Of a stretch of 64,000 nucleotides of DNA, positions 46,101-57,974 are shown in pieces. A program made the position numbers and the translations under genes. The notes beneath the pieces are model-generated. The model made no database searches. It worked only from the letters and a program-made list of their open reading frames with translations, and had not been told where the DNA came from. This DNA is from Hymenoscyphus infarciens (Eukaryota > Ascomycota > Leotiomycetes > Helotiales > Helotiaceae): assembly GCA_001414345.1 (NCBI GenBank), contig LLCB01000052.1, forward strand, positions 124,001-188,000, read 5' to 3'. The first letter of the stretch is position 1. The number at the start of each line of letters is the position of its first letter.

Positions 46101-49100
46101 TTCTCTTTCTAAATCGTGAAGTTTTTTCGTAATACATAAGGACTATAGAACTACGTTAGCGTTAGCTTTAAAATTTCTATAAACTAGTATAACTGTTAAA
46201 ACAGTTCTATTCTAGTCCACCCCCGCGGGTAGCACGTAATACTGATTTTTAAGAAATGTCGTTTTTAGAAAACTAAAATTCTTAAAAACTACTATTCCTC
46301 TTACTATATAATAACTACTTGATAGATTAAAAGGCTATTATAGACGTAGAGACTTTATTACTTAATATAGCTTCTAAGCTATTACACGTCTTATTTTACA
46401 AGGTAGTTATAACATAGTATATAGAAGCATTTTATTTTTCTAGGTATAATATTTGAAGTTAATAAACATCTATTTTTACTTATTATATAAGAACTACTTA
46501 ATAGAATTAAAAGTATAAAGAGATATAGATATCTTACTATATAAAGAAACTTTTTTACTTACTTTAAATCTTAATTTAAAACGTTTCTATTTTATAATTT
46601 TATAAACCCCTCGACGCTTATTACTATAGCTAGTGAATATAACCTTTCTTAAAAATTAGTATATATGCTACTAGCGGGGATAGACTAGAATCCGACTATA
46701 TGTCTATTTAGAATCTATCTAAATCATATATTTATATTTCTGAAATTTATATTATATAAAAGAAATCTTTCTACCTAAGTTATAAGAGTATAAAAAGAGG
46801 ACATTTTTCCTTCTCTAAGAAGCTAGTAGTTTCTTTTTTACTTCTAAGCTTTTAAATCTCATAAGTCTATCTATCTTATACTTATCTCCTACTAACTTAC
46901 CTACTCTATCTACTTATAGAAAGAGTTACTTATTATTCCCTAGCCTCCTATCTTAAAATATTATATAAAGTATCCTTAATAAAAATAAAAAAACTATTCT
47001 ACCTCTTTAAAAAAAAAGTAAGAAAAATCAGGTTTTTATTAAGTTTTTATCAAGTTTTTATTAATCCTTTAAAATATCCTTAGTTAGAAAATAAACACTT
47101 TTTAAGAATAAAAAGACTATTTTATATAAGAAGACTCTTTTATATAAAAAGATAGAGAAGTAGAAAGGTAGAGAAGTAGAGAAGTAGAGAAGAGTAATAA
47201 CTGCTTCTCTTAGTATACTTACATATACACTAGTATATACTATCTCTCTATCCTTAGAGATTATAATAAGAGATAATAGAAATCTAGTAAACGAGTTAGA
47301 GAAATTATAACAAGAGATAACAGAAATCCAGTAAACTAATTAAGAGAACTCACAAAAAAAGACAACAGAAGCATCACGAAAAAAGAAAATTAAAAAATTA
47401 TCCCACAACATCAAAGAAAAAGAATAAAAATGCCGTAGATATCTACGTTAAGAAACAAACATTAAGGAACGAACATTAAGAAACGAACAAGCAGGAAAAA
47501 AAAAAGGTTCAAACACGAGTAGTAGAGTAGAGCAGAGCAGACGAGTAATAAAAAAAGGTCTCTCTCTTTTTCATCCTCTCTCCTCTCCTTAGGCCCACCA
47601 AATGAACTATATGAAAGACACCTTTGATTTCATCATTCGTTTCTTATATTTATTAGATAATTCACTTTATATAATATAATTAGTATAACTTTATAAAACG
47701 TTTTATAAAATTTATATAAAATTATTCAGCTAGGATTAATAATTATCCGTGTTATATATAAGCCTAAGCTAGTAGTTCTCGTCTTACTTACTCTCTAGCT
47801 ATTAATATTATATTACTATCTAGGAGTCTACGTAATATATAAGGTAAACTATTACTTACTAAAGATAAGTACTAAGTAAATAGTATTAAAATTAGACTCT
47901 ATAAATATTAGCTAATTACGTAGCTATAATATTATTATAATAATAGCCTAGAACTTATCTTAGTAAACTTAGCCGCTAGGGCTTATTAGCTTTTTAGTTC
48001 TACTTACTAGCTACTACTCTCTACCTCTCTACTTTATCTACTAATTATATCTCTCTATTCTAAAAAGCCGCTCTAGCGTCTAAGGGAATTTAGTAATTTT
48101 TTTAGTAAGACTAATAACTATAGCTGATTTTAAGACTATGTTTCTACTCTCTCTACTTTCTTTACTAATAATACTCTATTAAGCTTATTATATACTTTTT
48201 AGATAGAATAGAAGAAGACCTTTCTAGCTAACTATATATAAGCTTAATTACTTTTAAATTAGTTCTAGTATACTCTTATAAAGTTAGTATAAAGTAGAGA
48301 AAAGGATTAGAGATATTAGATTTAAAACCTCTCTCTTTCTTCTTTATACTATACTTCTTAATATCTTCTCTATTAATATTCTTACTAATCGTAGTTTCTA
48401 GTATATTATAGAGCAAGACTAGAGCTTTCTTTTAAGCTTACTCTTATCTTAATAGCTCTTAAAATAAGCTTAATATACTACTTTTTATATAAGAAGAGAA
48501 GAAAGGTCTTATTTAAATAAAACATCTATTCTTCTTCGCTCTTATTTACTTTTTAAATAATACTTTAAAGAGGAAAAAAAAGCTTATACCTTAATAGAGA
48601 AATACGTCTTCTACCTTATCTAGCTTATATAGTATTAATAGATAGCGTTATTACTAAGTACTTATAGAAAAGCGATTTTGTAATTTAATAGTTATTATTC
48701 TAGAATTTAAGACTCGGTTTTACTACTTAGTACTTTCCTTAGAAGACGTTTAGTACTATTATAAAGTATATATTATCTAATATAAAAATAGATAAATTTT
48801 TATTCTATTCTTATTTTAATATATCTAAAAAGGTAGTTATTAAAGTATATTTAGTTAAAGTTAAATACCTAATCTTATAGTTATTATTCTTACTAAAAAA
48901 ATTACTAAATTCTCTTAGACTCTAGAATAAAGAAGTTAGAATAGTAGAGGTTAAGAGAGATATCTAAGCCTAATTAGTAATAGTAGTAGTAGAGAGTAGA
49001 GAGGTTAAGCCTTAACCTCTTATCTAAGGCTAATATCTTTATTCTAGAGAATAAGAGCTAAGATAACCTAGAACCTTAGGCTAAAACAACTCTAGAGATT

Positions 49101-49260
49101 ACGTAAGTGTCTTAGCCTAAGGCTCTAGGCCACCTCTCTATCTACCTAAAATATATGAAAAGTTATAAAATTTATATATATATTCGTTTTATTTTAACTA
49201 GTTTATGAAAATATATTAAGTCTTAAATTCATTTTAAACACTCCTTTCGTGAATTTTCAT
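46101..49260. repeat. RIP-mutated AT-rich island
   Basis: About 3.1 kb of extreme A+T with TpA excess, broken by a less mutated patch at about 47270-47630 with short tandems (aaacattaag/aacgaac units at 47452-47490). Contains the inverted-repeat element at 48057-48942. No legible protein frame. Confidence 0.75.
48057..48942. mobile_element. Inverted-repeat DNA element, RIP-mutated
   Basis: About 886 bp with inverted arms of at least 70 bp (48057-48130 and 48865-48942). The arms share a core running from gtctaag through gaatttagtaat to aataactata with few differences, mainly C/T or G/A. The interior is AT-rich with no transposase, so it is probably non-autonomous. A related single end lies at 13463-13540. 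A diagnostic target-site duplication could not be fixed. Confidence 0.65.
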
Positions 49261-49282
49261 TATTTTATATTCATTTAGAAGC

Positions 49283-49450
49283 CCTACCTCCTCTCCTCTC
49301 CCCTCTCCTCTCCTCCTCTCTCATCCCCTCTCATCCCCTCTCTTCTCATCCCCTCTCCTCTCTTCTCATCTCCTCTCTTCTCATCTCCTCTTCTCCTCCC
49401 CTCCCCTCTCCTCTCCTCTCCTCCCCTCTCCTCTCCTCACTTCTCATCTC
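49283..49450 (+). repeat. Polypyrimidine (cctct)n tract
   Basis: About 165 bp made almost only of C and T in cctct/ctcat units, at the right edge of the AT island. Confidence 0.85.
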
Positions 49451-50505
49451 TCTCACAGAAACCTCAAAACAATGGAAGACAAGACAAGAGTGGGAGGAAG
49501 AGGAGGGGATATATTATCCTATTCAAGCCTAGCGCTTATACTTACGTCATCACTTTCTTTTAACACCTTAACCAAGCCATCCCCTCGCCTCCCCTCGCCT
49601 CCCCTCGCCTCTCTTGACTCAGAAGAATAATATATATAGAAACACAATGACACAGATAAAACAAGTGTCCAAGAATCTTCTAATCTGCTTGGGGAAAAAA
49701 ACGTGTAAAGCCTCGGATATTACCTAAATTTCCCCGCATGGATTGTCAGTGGCCATGACCATCATGTGAAAATTCGAATTTTTTCAGATCAACCAACCAG
49801 CCCAGCCAAGAGGGGATAAAAAGTTGACACAGAGCAATCGGTACAAGGGGTAAATTAAAATTCATCACAGAGCCGCGAAGCTGTCATATTTCTCTATCTA
49901 AAATAAGAACCATCTAGAATTACCAGTTAACAATTCTCTCCCAACCCTCAAAAGTATTGGTCCATTTTTGTGACTTTTCCGTTCATTCTCTGACCTCGAC
50001 TTTTGTCTGAAACCGAGAGAGAAAGAGGCATGTTGCTGGAGATTGAGTACGGTAGAGGAAGAGTGTCGGATGCTCGTGCTGAATGTAATTGGGGCAAGTG
50101 TTGAGTTGAGTTGTGTTGTGGCGCGTGAATAGGGGTATGGGGACAAGGTGCCGTTGGTGTTGTGATCGAGGTGGTTGTTGAAAGAGGTGGGGGGGGGGGG
50201 GGGGGGGTGACATGAGATTGAGATATGTAAGAGAGTCGTTCCAGAGCAAGCATAGACAGAAGTAATACAGATGACCGCCATGTAAAGAAATCCGCTTGCT
50301 TATGCAAGATGCCATGTCCACGAAAAATCCACCGATGCAAGGAAAGACGCTCGAGGTGGAAACAAGTCGTGACTTTTGGAAGAAGATCCGGAGCAGGGTA
50401 TCATCGTGACACCACCTCATCATTGTCCCACGCAGAGACAAGCAAATGCAAAGCAACGAAACAAAAAAACATTGTGAGAACAGTGACTATCATGTGCAGC
50501 ACACC
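49451..50505. other. Spacer and 3' flank of the aldolase gene, with poly-G run
   Basis: Contains three cccctcgcct units at about 49585-49612 and a G run of about 20 at 50189-50208. Overlapping minus-strand frames at 49898-50456 are shadows around the G run and include no domain. Part is probably 3' UTR of the gene ending at 50506. Confidence 0.45.
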
Positions 50506-51660
50506 TTATAAGCTCTTCTCCAATGCCACCAATTCTCGGAAGCCCTCTTTCCACTTTGAGGACTCCTCTTCGGTTGGGCGAGGAAGTGGGCTTCGACCAT
50601 AGCCGCCATATCCTAGCCAACTCTCCATGCCGGCTTTGGTGCTGACGATGCCGCCTTGAATGGCAGTCCAATCGCCCCTGGCAACGATTTCCTGCATCTG
50701 TTGTGCTTCAGCAACCTTGCCAGCCTTATATAATCGGATGAGTTCGATGCAGGACTTGGGGGCGATGTTGGCGAGGCCGGCCAGAATGCCGTGACCCCCA
50801 CCTACCACGCTCTGCAGGGTGAAGTCTGCACTCCCACCCAAGACGAGGAAAGGCGGGGTACTGTACGACGAGGGCTTTGCGGATTTGGTTGCCGCCACAA
50901 TGCGGTTCAACTTCCCTGTATTGCCACATGTGAGCTTGACGCCCACAATGTTTGCATGGGCCGCAAGCTGGATGATGATATCGGAACTCAAGTCCATGCC
51001 AGAGACGGCCCCCGGGTAGTTGTATATGATCAATGGAATGGGCGACTGGTCTGCCACAGACTTGAAGAAGTCAATGACACTCGCAGCGGCGGGCGAGAAG
51101 AGAGGCGCATAGTAGGATGGGGGAAGGACAAGGGCATAATCTCCGCCAGCAGCATATGCCTCACGACAATACTCCACCGTCTCTCGAACCGATTGAGCGC
51201 CACATCCCACGAGGACGGGCATATGGGCGTACCCAGCTCCAGTCAGGGCGGACCGAGTGGTGCGGGTGACAGTTGAACGTTCGGCGTGAGTGAGATGTAC
51301 AGCTTCGCCGTTGGAACCTTGGGTGGTCAAGCCAGTGACACCGGCTTTGGCAAGACGGACGGCATGGCTTGCAATGGTAGCCGTGTCCAAATCTTCCGTG
51401 ACGGGGTCAAAGAAGCAGATGGTTGGGACGTAGACTCCGGGCTCCAAGGGCCGGGAAACGTGGTCGTCTGCCTCCATGGAAGTGCTGCTGTAGGAGGAGC
51501 TGTATTGGGAGTCGTTCAAGGCCGAGTCCGAGTAGAGACTGCTGGTGTTGCTGCTTGACAGTCGTAGACCAGAACTTGGGTTGGGACGAAAGGCAGTGAG
51601 ACCTTGGAAGCCTTGAGTGAAGCTGCCAGCGGGAGAAGGAGCGTCGTTGTGAGGAGACAT
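50506..51660 (-). CDS. DHDPS/DapA-superfamily aldolase or lyase
   Basis: A single exon of 384 residues. I chose the ATG at 51660 because the frame upstream of it has no ATG. Residues 1-72 form a Ser-rich, low-complexity N-terminal extension not found in the bacterial enzymes. Residues 73-384 make the TIM barrel: GSNGEA at 115-120 (substrate-carboxylate loop), YNYPG with catalytic Tyr213, and GVKLT with Schiff-base Lys242. Family enzymes cleave or form C-C bonds next to a pyruvate-like ketoacid. Fungi make lysine through aminoadipate, so a lysine role is unlikely. 2-keto-3-deoxy-sugar-acid or 4-hydroxy-2-oxoglutarate aldolase activity is more plausible, but the substrate cannot be read from the sequence. 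A CT/GA-rich upstream region (51780-51920) probably holds the promoter. Confidence 0.85.
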   Translation of the reverse strand: MSPHNDAPSPAGSFTQGFQGLTAFRPNPSSGLRLSSSNTSSLYSDSALNDSQYSSSYSSTSMEADDHVSRPLEPGVYVPTICFFDPVTEDLDTATIASHAVRLAKAGVTGLTTQGSNGEAVHLTHAERSTVTRTTRSALTGAGYAHMPVLVGCGAQSVRETVEYCREAYAAGGDYALVLPPSYYAPLFSPAAASVIDFFKSVADQSPIPLIIYNYPGAVSGMDLSSDIIIQLAAHANIVGVKLTCGNTGKLNRIVAATKSAKPSSYSTPPFLVLGGSADFTLQSVVGGGHGILAGLANIAPKSCIELIRLYKAGKVAEAQQMQEIVARGDWTAIQGGIVSTKAGMESWLGYGGYGRSPLPRPTEEESSKWKEGFRELVALEKSL

Positions 51661-53059
51661 GATGGGCAGGGCAGAGCAGGTGCGAAGGTGAATGAATATA
51701 TGGACGAGAGAGCTCAATTGGGTTCACACTAGTCCAGTGCGTGGTAGGGAAGACCCCGTCGAGCCCGTCGTATTTATGAGGCTATGTGGAGAGGGAGAGG
51801 CAGTGATATAGTAATAGCTCCGGGAGGGAAGTGGGGAGGATGGGAATGAGGGGAAGGAGAAGGAGGGAAACCGCCAAGGGGCAGGAGCTGGAGGAGGAGG
51901 AGGAGGAGGAGGAGGAGGTTGTCAGATAGATAGAGCAAAGTGTACCTAGGTAGGTGGTTGACTTGATCTAGGCGAGACTTGATCTGGGTGAGGAAGTTAT
52001 CCAGTCTATCCCAAGTGGAAGTCAGCGTTGATTAAGTAGTAATTCATTGTTCCTGACGTGGCTTACAGAGGAGAGAAAGGCTCCGACCACGGGTCAGTGG
52101 CGTCCATGAGACACCTCTTCCATGAGCCATGATTTGCTGTTCCCGGTACTGGGTGGGAAGGAAAACAGGAGGGAGGGAGGGGTGTTTGCCTGGCTGGGTC
52201 TGGGGCTGAGCGGTGGGCAGAGGAAACAGAAACAGACGGGACTGGACAGGAGAGAGGTACGACAGGGCAGGACAGGGCAGGACAGGACAGCAAGTTGGTG
52301 GAGAGTGAGGTGAGATTGAGAGGGGGACAAAAGTCTGCTCGTTGCGCTGTAACAGTATGCTACGCTGCTTTTTTCTCCCTGCTGTCTGACTGTTCCATTG
52401 TTAGTGTGGGGGTTTGGTATGACCGACTGACACCCGCTCGCGTGGTATCGCTCCGTTGGGTCGTCGTTCTCGTTCTGGGGCGATATTCGCTAACGGGCGT
52501 GTACGGGCAACTGGGTCAACAGGGGGCACCATCAAGCTATGAGCCCTGTACGAGATCCATCATAAACGCTACTCTTTTTATGTAATTCTGGAAGCTCGTG
52601 ATGCTTGTTTTCGTGTCTCCGAGGACAGTCCGTGGGGACCCCGTGGGGGAGGGTTGCAGATGTATTGCTGGCAAGTATACCGCAATTGCTGGAAAAATAC
52701 CAGCGTAAAAAATGAGGCATTTGAGGATTCGTATCCCTATTTTCCGACCAAAGATTGCTTTTCCATTTTTATACCCAGGGGCTGGCTCTCGGGCGATGAG
52801 GCTTACGGGGTGATTAGGGGGGGTGGGGGTGGGGGAGTCGTGGGGGCCCTTCTTTATCTGATGTCCCTAAGCACTATTTAAGCGAATTCTGCCCACCTCG
52901 TGCCTGCCCTGCTCTTCACCGCCTCGAAAACGCCAACCTGCTTGCTGCAAGAAATCAACTAATTGGGCAGCTGTATCTGGTTTCTTACTAATCTGATACG
53001 GAAGTAATTCTCCTTGGACAGCAATAAAGACTTTTGGTTCGTACCGGCCTACCTAGCCC

Positions 53060-53172
53060 TCGTTGTTCCAACTTTCTAGGGTAATTCATATAAATTATTC
53101 TAAACACTTGGAACAATGTATTCTATAGCTGGCGCAGTTGACTTTAATTGTCCTAGAAAGTTAGAATAACGA
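53060..53172. repeat. Small palindromic repeat, unit 1
   Basis: 27-bp inverted arms (tcgttgttccaactttctag on the left, its near-complement ending aacga on the right) around a 59-bp centre. The motif actgccgctttgatt follows at about 53191. Confidence 0.65.
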
Positions 53173-53233
53173 GAAGTATCAAAGGTTCCTACTGCCGCTT
53201 TGATTGGTCAGTCCACCGCGAGCCCCTACCTCT

Positions 53234-53373
53234 CTCATTGTTCTAGGGTAATTCAAGGTAATTGACCTAAATACTCAAAAACGTTAACCCATAAGATTTA
53301 GAAGAATAAAATGCGATTACTCTAACTCTCTGGTTAATTACTGTGAATCACTCTAGATGGTTAGAACCATGAG
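53234..53373. repeat. Small palindromic repeat, unit 2
   Basis: Imperfect inverted arms (ctcattgttctagggtaatt and its near-complement ending ccatgag). The same motif actgccgctttgatt follows at about 53391, so units 1 and 2 are diverged direct copies about 200 bp apart. Confidence 0.6.
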
Positions 53374-53523
53374 AATAAGGTAGCTATTCACTGCCGCTTT
53401 GATTGTCCACGCTTCAGGCACGTTTTCTCCCAGCCAGCTCCCAAGCGCTGGTACCTCCGTCAAAGTCGGCTTTTAGGGGATCCGACCAGCAACTCTCAGA
53501 CTTTCTGCCTCAACACCAAAACA

Positions 53524-56051
53524 ATGCGGCGTACCTCCCTCTCCTCCTTTCCCTCCTCCAGATCGCCGTCATCAATGTCGCGACATTCCAGAAGACCCTC
53601 GCGCTCTCCCAATCCCCCCATGATTGACACCAATCGAACCTCAGATACGGGGTCGACCTCCAAGACCCCTTCCAGCGGCATCTCCTCCCAACATTCTTCC
53701 ATGTCGGCGCCGCGCAAGTACAACCCAGATGCTCACCCACGGAGGAAGTTGCGGTCACAGTACCCGCGAGGGGAGGGGGAGAACCACGTTGAATATATCT
53801 TGGTGGCTTCCTTCGATATCGACAAGGGGCCGATCATGGAGCACCAATACCCTGTAGCGATTACTGGCGACGAGCACATGTTGGCGGAACTGATGTTGCC
53901 AGATCAAGCGCATGTTCGAAATCAGGACTGGACCATCTTCTTCCTCCACAAAGATACCAGCCAGGAAGAGGAGGAGGCGGAATTGAGAGAGGAACGGCGC
54001 CAGAGGAGGCAAAGGAGGAAGGATCGCGCCGCAGGACGGTTGGGCCCCGAGGACCAAGATTCATTGGGCGACGAGGAGAATGAAGAACTAGACGGAGATA
54101 CCACAGCAGATGAATCTGACGATAGTGAGCCAGAAGGTGGTGAAGGACCCCCATTGATCTATGTTTTGAATTTGGTAAATACAAAACAAGACCCCACGGC
54201 GAAACGAGGAGCAGTAGTCAAGGCCATGGCAATATGCACGAGACATCCCTTTCTGCATATATACAAGGTGCGTTGTGTTGGGCATCATTCCCATTCCCGT
54301 GCTGACAAGATATCAGCCTTTGTTATTACTGGCCCTCGAAGAGTATTTTAAATCCCCGCATCCAGCGACGCTGGCGTTACTCTACGATGCGGTCAATACT
54401 ATGGACCTGTCACTGATGCCCAGATTAAGTCTTTTGGAGAGATTCCTTCTTCAATCCTCCGATAACAAGGATCTTTTCGTGGAGAAGTTTGAACAAATGA
54501 TTCAGATGCGAATGGCTGAAGATAGAGGCGAGGCTCCAGATGACATACTCGCGTTAGCAGAGAGATTGGAACGGCGAATGGATCTTACACGAAATGGCAC
54601 CAAAGCACATGTGGTGGCGCATTCGCAATACTCAGTACCTCGAGATACCCACGAATTTGAGACCAGGGTCATGTATAATGGAATCCCAGTCCCCATAAAG
54701 GTACCTGTTGCGGTCTCTCCCGAAACAGTTGGCGATTTCTCCCTTATTAAACTCATCCAAACTTTTGCTGAACCACATGCGAAATCACCTCAGCCGTTTG
54801 CCCTTCATGGGCACCTCACTACGAGTGGAGCAAACACCCACCCAATCATTGTATTAGTCAACGCAATGTTGACACAAAAGCGTGTAATCTTTCTCGGTCA
54901 TAACAGACCTTCTGGTGAAGTTGCAGAGGCAGTACTGGCAGCTTGTGCATTGGCATCAGGGGGCGTTCTCCGCGGCTTCACTCGACATGCGTTCCCATAT
55001 ACTGATCTCAGTAAAATAGACGATCTCCTCAAGGTCCCTGGATTCATCGCAGGAGTCACAAATCCAACATTCGAAAATCACCCCGAGTGGTGGGATGTCC
55101 TTTGTGATTTGCCTACAGGCCGCATGAAGATCAGTAGTCGGATCGAACCAGCTCCCTTGACAGAGGGTATGGCCAACTTCATGCAGCAAAACCCGGCTTA
55201 CGCCAACGCTGCCAACGCAGCGTCAACAAACATGCCAGTCTCAGGTGACCCAACTGGAGACCAGGCTTTCATGCAGGATGTTCTACGTAGTATAGCCGCA
55301 CGCCATGGAGAAGGAGTCATTCGAACAAAATGGCGGGATTGGGTTGAGAAATTTACACGTATCTCGGCGGCATTTGAGGAGGGTTTGTATGGAGCTAGTG
55401 CTTTGTACATTGGGGTTGAAGAAGCGGAACCTGGGAATGTCAACATCAGTGGACATGGATATGTGTGGGGTGATGATGCGTCAAGGTTAAAGGAGATGGC
55501 TGGTGGTGTGAGTCGAATTGAAGGCTGGAGAAACACAAGGAGTTATTTCAGCTTCAAACAGGTACGCCGTGTAACAAACTCCTTTCTTTCACGTAATTAT
55601 TACTGACACCATGTAGGACCTCGCCCAGCTATACAACTTTCGGCCTCTGAAAACGCTTGACTTACATCATTTGCACGACAGACTTCGGATGACGAAACTA
55701 ACCCCAGCTGCAAGTCGAGAAATCTACATTGCACTTTCGAAATACACTCATTCATATGATGAGATTTGTCAACTACTCACAGTTGCTCCAGAATCACACG
55801 CCGGCCTCTTCTATATCGCCCTAGGTCTCTTTCACAAAGACAGAGACGTACGCATCAAAATCGTTGACCTGTTGGAAAGAATCAGCGAACATGAAGCTGG
55901 AAGACATTGGTGGAAGGGATTGAGTCGATTTGAGAAATTGGCTTATTATAGGATCAAGAGAGAAGCGGAAGCTGAAATGAGGAGCAAAATGGGAGAGAAG
56001 AATGGGACTGATGACGGACCCAATATGTTGGTTGACAGAAGGATCAGTTGA
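53524..56051 (+). CDS. AFI1: Arf3-interacting protein Afi1 (polarity axis, DENN-like)
   Basis: Three exons, 53524-54267, 54317-55561 and 55617-56051, join in phase 0 to give 807 residues. Introns are 49 and 55 bp. Residues 1-85 are Ser/Arg-rich and disordered. From about residue 88 the block [22 protein letters not shown] marks the Afi1 docking domain for Arf3. A highly charged insert (about 142-209, [13 protein letters not shown]...) interrupts it. Exon 2 carries the SPA (stabilisation of polarity axis) region, e.g. [19 protein letters not shown] and [16 protein letters not shown]. Exon 3 ends with [16 protein letters not shown] and a helical tail. In yeast, Afi1 binds the Arf3 GTPase at the plasma membrane and supports polarised growth. 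A role in hyphal polarity is the natural inference. The gene is intact, with canonical splice sites. Confidence 0.85.
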
Positions 56052-56511
56052 AAGAAAATCTCTCAGAGGACGACAGTTGAAATGGAACGAGGTAGGAAAA
56101 CTGACCTTGAAAATATCGGAATGAGGCAAGCCACGAAACGAAATTACGAGGCTATGATTTTTTTGACGCAGCGAAATCAGCAAATTTGTTGCTGAGCAAC
56201 AAGGGAATTGCAAGGAGGGAAACATGATCGGATTTGCTTGCATAGAGATACCCGCGAGAGAGCGAAACCATTTTAAAGGTTGCAAGAAGCAGTGCATTGC
56301 TTGTCTAGGCTTGGAAGGATATAAGCCCTAAAGTAGTTGAGAAAATTCTACATTTTTGACATCACTGAACAAGATTCATTTTTTTTGGCTGACACTTTTG
56401 TCTCGTTTTTTCATTCTTGATTTGACTACTACAATTTTTCTTTTGGGCGAGTGTTGCTTCTGACAAAGTCAGGTCTTGCCACGAATTGAAAAGGTAGGGG
56501 GAAAGGACTTA
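56052..56511. other. Convergent 3' region between AFI1 and SFGH genes
   Basis: 460 bp holding the 3' ends of two convergent genes, T-rich at about 56370-56445. No coding frame is supported. Confidence 0.5.
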
Positions 56512-57532
56512 CTATGCGAATAAGTATTTCGCCGCATGCTCAACATGATCTCTCGCAAAAGACGAGATGAAGAAGTACGAGTGATCATAATCCTACTCCT
56601 GGTTAGCAAATCTCCCCCCAATAGAACTCGCCAACCAGAAAAGGAGGAAATACATACCTCTTGATACCTAACCACCACGCCCTCAACGCCCTTCTCCTTC
56701 GCGGCCGCCGCAAAATTCTCCGGCAAAAGCTGTCCTCCCTTGTAAAACCCATCCCCAGTCCCAACATCAATCAACACATCCAACTTCTTCCCCCAGCCCT
56801 TGACTAACTCCGTAGCATCCCACTCCTTCCACTGTTCCCGGTCCTCTCCTAGATACCCCTTGAATGCTTTCTCGCCCCACGGACACTTGGAGGGGTTACA
56901 GATCGGTGCGAATGCCGAGACGCTTTTATACATGCCGGGATTTTTGAGGAAGAGGGTTAAAGCGCCATGTCCGCCCATTGAGTGGCCTGTTATGGAGACG
57001 CGGGAGGAATCGAGGACGGGGAAGGCGGGGAAGAGGGTTTGGGGAAGGGTGCGGGTGATGTAGGTGTACATTTGGTAGTTTTCCTTGTAAGGGGGGAGGG
57101 TGGAGGTGAGGTAGAAGGAGGCGCCTGTTCCGAAGTCCCAGGATTCTTCTTCGCCTTGGATGTTGAGTCCGCCTGTTTTTTGGGGTTAGGTTTTGTTTTT
57201 TGCTCTCTCGCCTTGGTCTTCAATTCCATGGAAGCAGAAGGGAAGGGAAGGATGAGGAGGGACGAACGAGGGGAGGTATCGGGGTATACGATTGCGATTC
57301 CCTTTTCACTTGCTGCTGCTTGGAAGAATCCCTTTTCGGCGCAGTTATCGCCCGTGCATGTTAATCCGGCGAGATAGAATAGGACTGGGATTTTGGCAGC
57401 TCCTTCTTTGAGGGCTTGGGGTGGGAGGTAGAGGTTTAATGCCATGGAACATCCGACGGAGTCGGCATCGTGAGTTAGTTTTAGGAGTTTTCCGCCAAAG
57501 GAGGCGATGGTTGCTTTGGTTGCGAAGGTCAT
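56512..57532 (-). CDS. S-formylglutathione hydrolase
   Basis: Three exons, 57268-57532, 56658-57172 and 56512-56592, give 286 residues, the usual family length. The enzyme is cytosolic and hydrolyses S-formylglutathione to formate and glutathione, the last step of glutathione-dependent formaldehyde detoxification. Family signatures: LAGLTCT at 54-60, SPRGLNI across the first splice junction, and [10 protein letters not shown]. The esterase D catalytic triad is Ser153 in GHSMGG, Asp229 in GTGD and His264 in DYDHSY, the last two split between exons 2 and 3. Intron 1 (95 bp) has a weak donor, GTTCGT. It is chosen because it restores the conserved SPRGLN reading. Intron 2 (65 bp) is normal. No formaldehyde dehydrogenase gene is adjacent. 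Confidence 0.9.
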
Positions 57533-57974
57533 TTTTGTGATGGGATTGGGGTGATGGATTGTGTGGTAAGAAGGAGAGGATGGATTGGGAGAGGGAGGGA
57601 GATGGTTTGTTGAAGAGGGGTTGTGGTACTTGTACTGTATATATTTGTATGACGTTTTAGGCCTAACAACCCCTCCAAAAACCCCACTGTACTCGAGTAG
57701 GGGGGTCAGATACCCATGTTCAGAATTAGTTCCCCTCGACATTCGGAGAAGATACGGCGCTGTTTCGGGGTTCATCTCGTCCAGGTCGTCAAGAAAACAA
57801 TAAGAGAGATATTATCAAGGAAAGCAATTGTTTTCTCGCCACACCTCATATTTATGTTCCCTAGAGTATCATTCTCCATGCCAAAACGCCCAAGTTTTTA
57901 TACAACGCCATCCCAATGTGTCTGTTCCTTGATTTGCTATGCAGCAGTAGTAATTTGGCCATCCAGCTTTCCGC
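57533..57974. other. Spacer between RPB6 3' end and SFGH start
   Basis: Both genes read on the minus strand, so this holds the SFGH promoter and RPB6 3' UTR. No coding frame is supported. Confidence 0.5.

Larger units (their letters stand above)
51661..53523. other. Divergent intergenic region (aldolase / AFI1)
   Basis: A long shared upstream region. It holds a GGA triplet run at about 51887-51919, gacagggcag tandems at 52256-52290, G-rich stretches at 52806-52845 and two small palindromic repeats at 53060-53373. Short frames lack domains. Promoters for both flanking genes must lie here. Confidence 0.5.

Noticed and set aside
49898..50456. Three overlapping minus-strand ORFs near the aldolase 3' end
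   Set aside because: All pass through a poly-G run and encode low-complexity Pro/Ser/His stretches.
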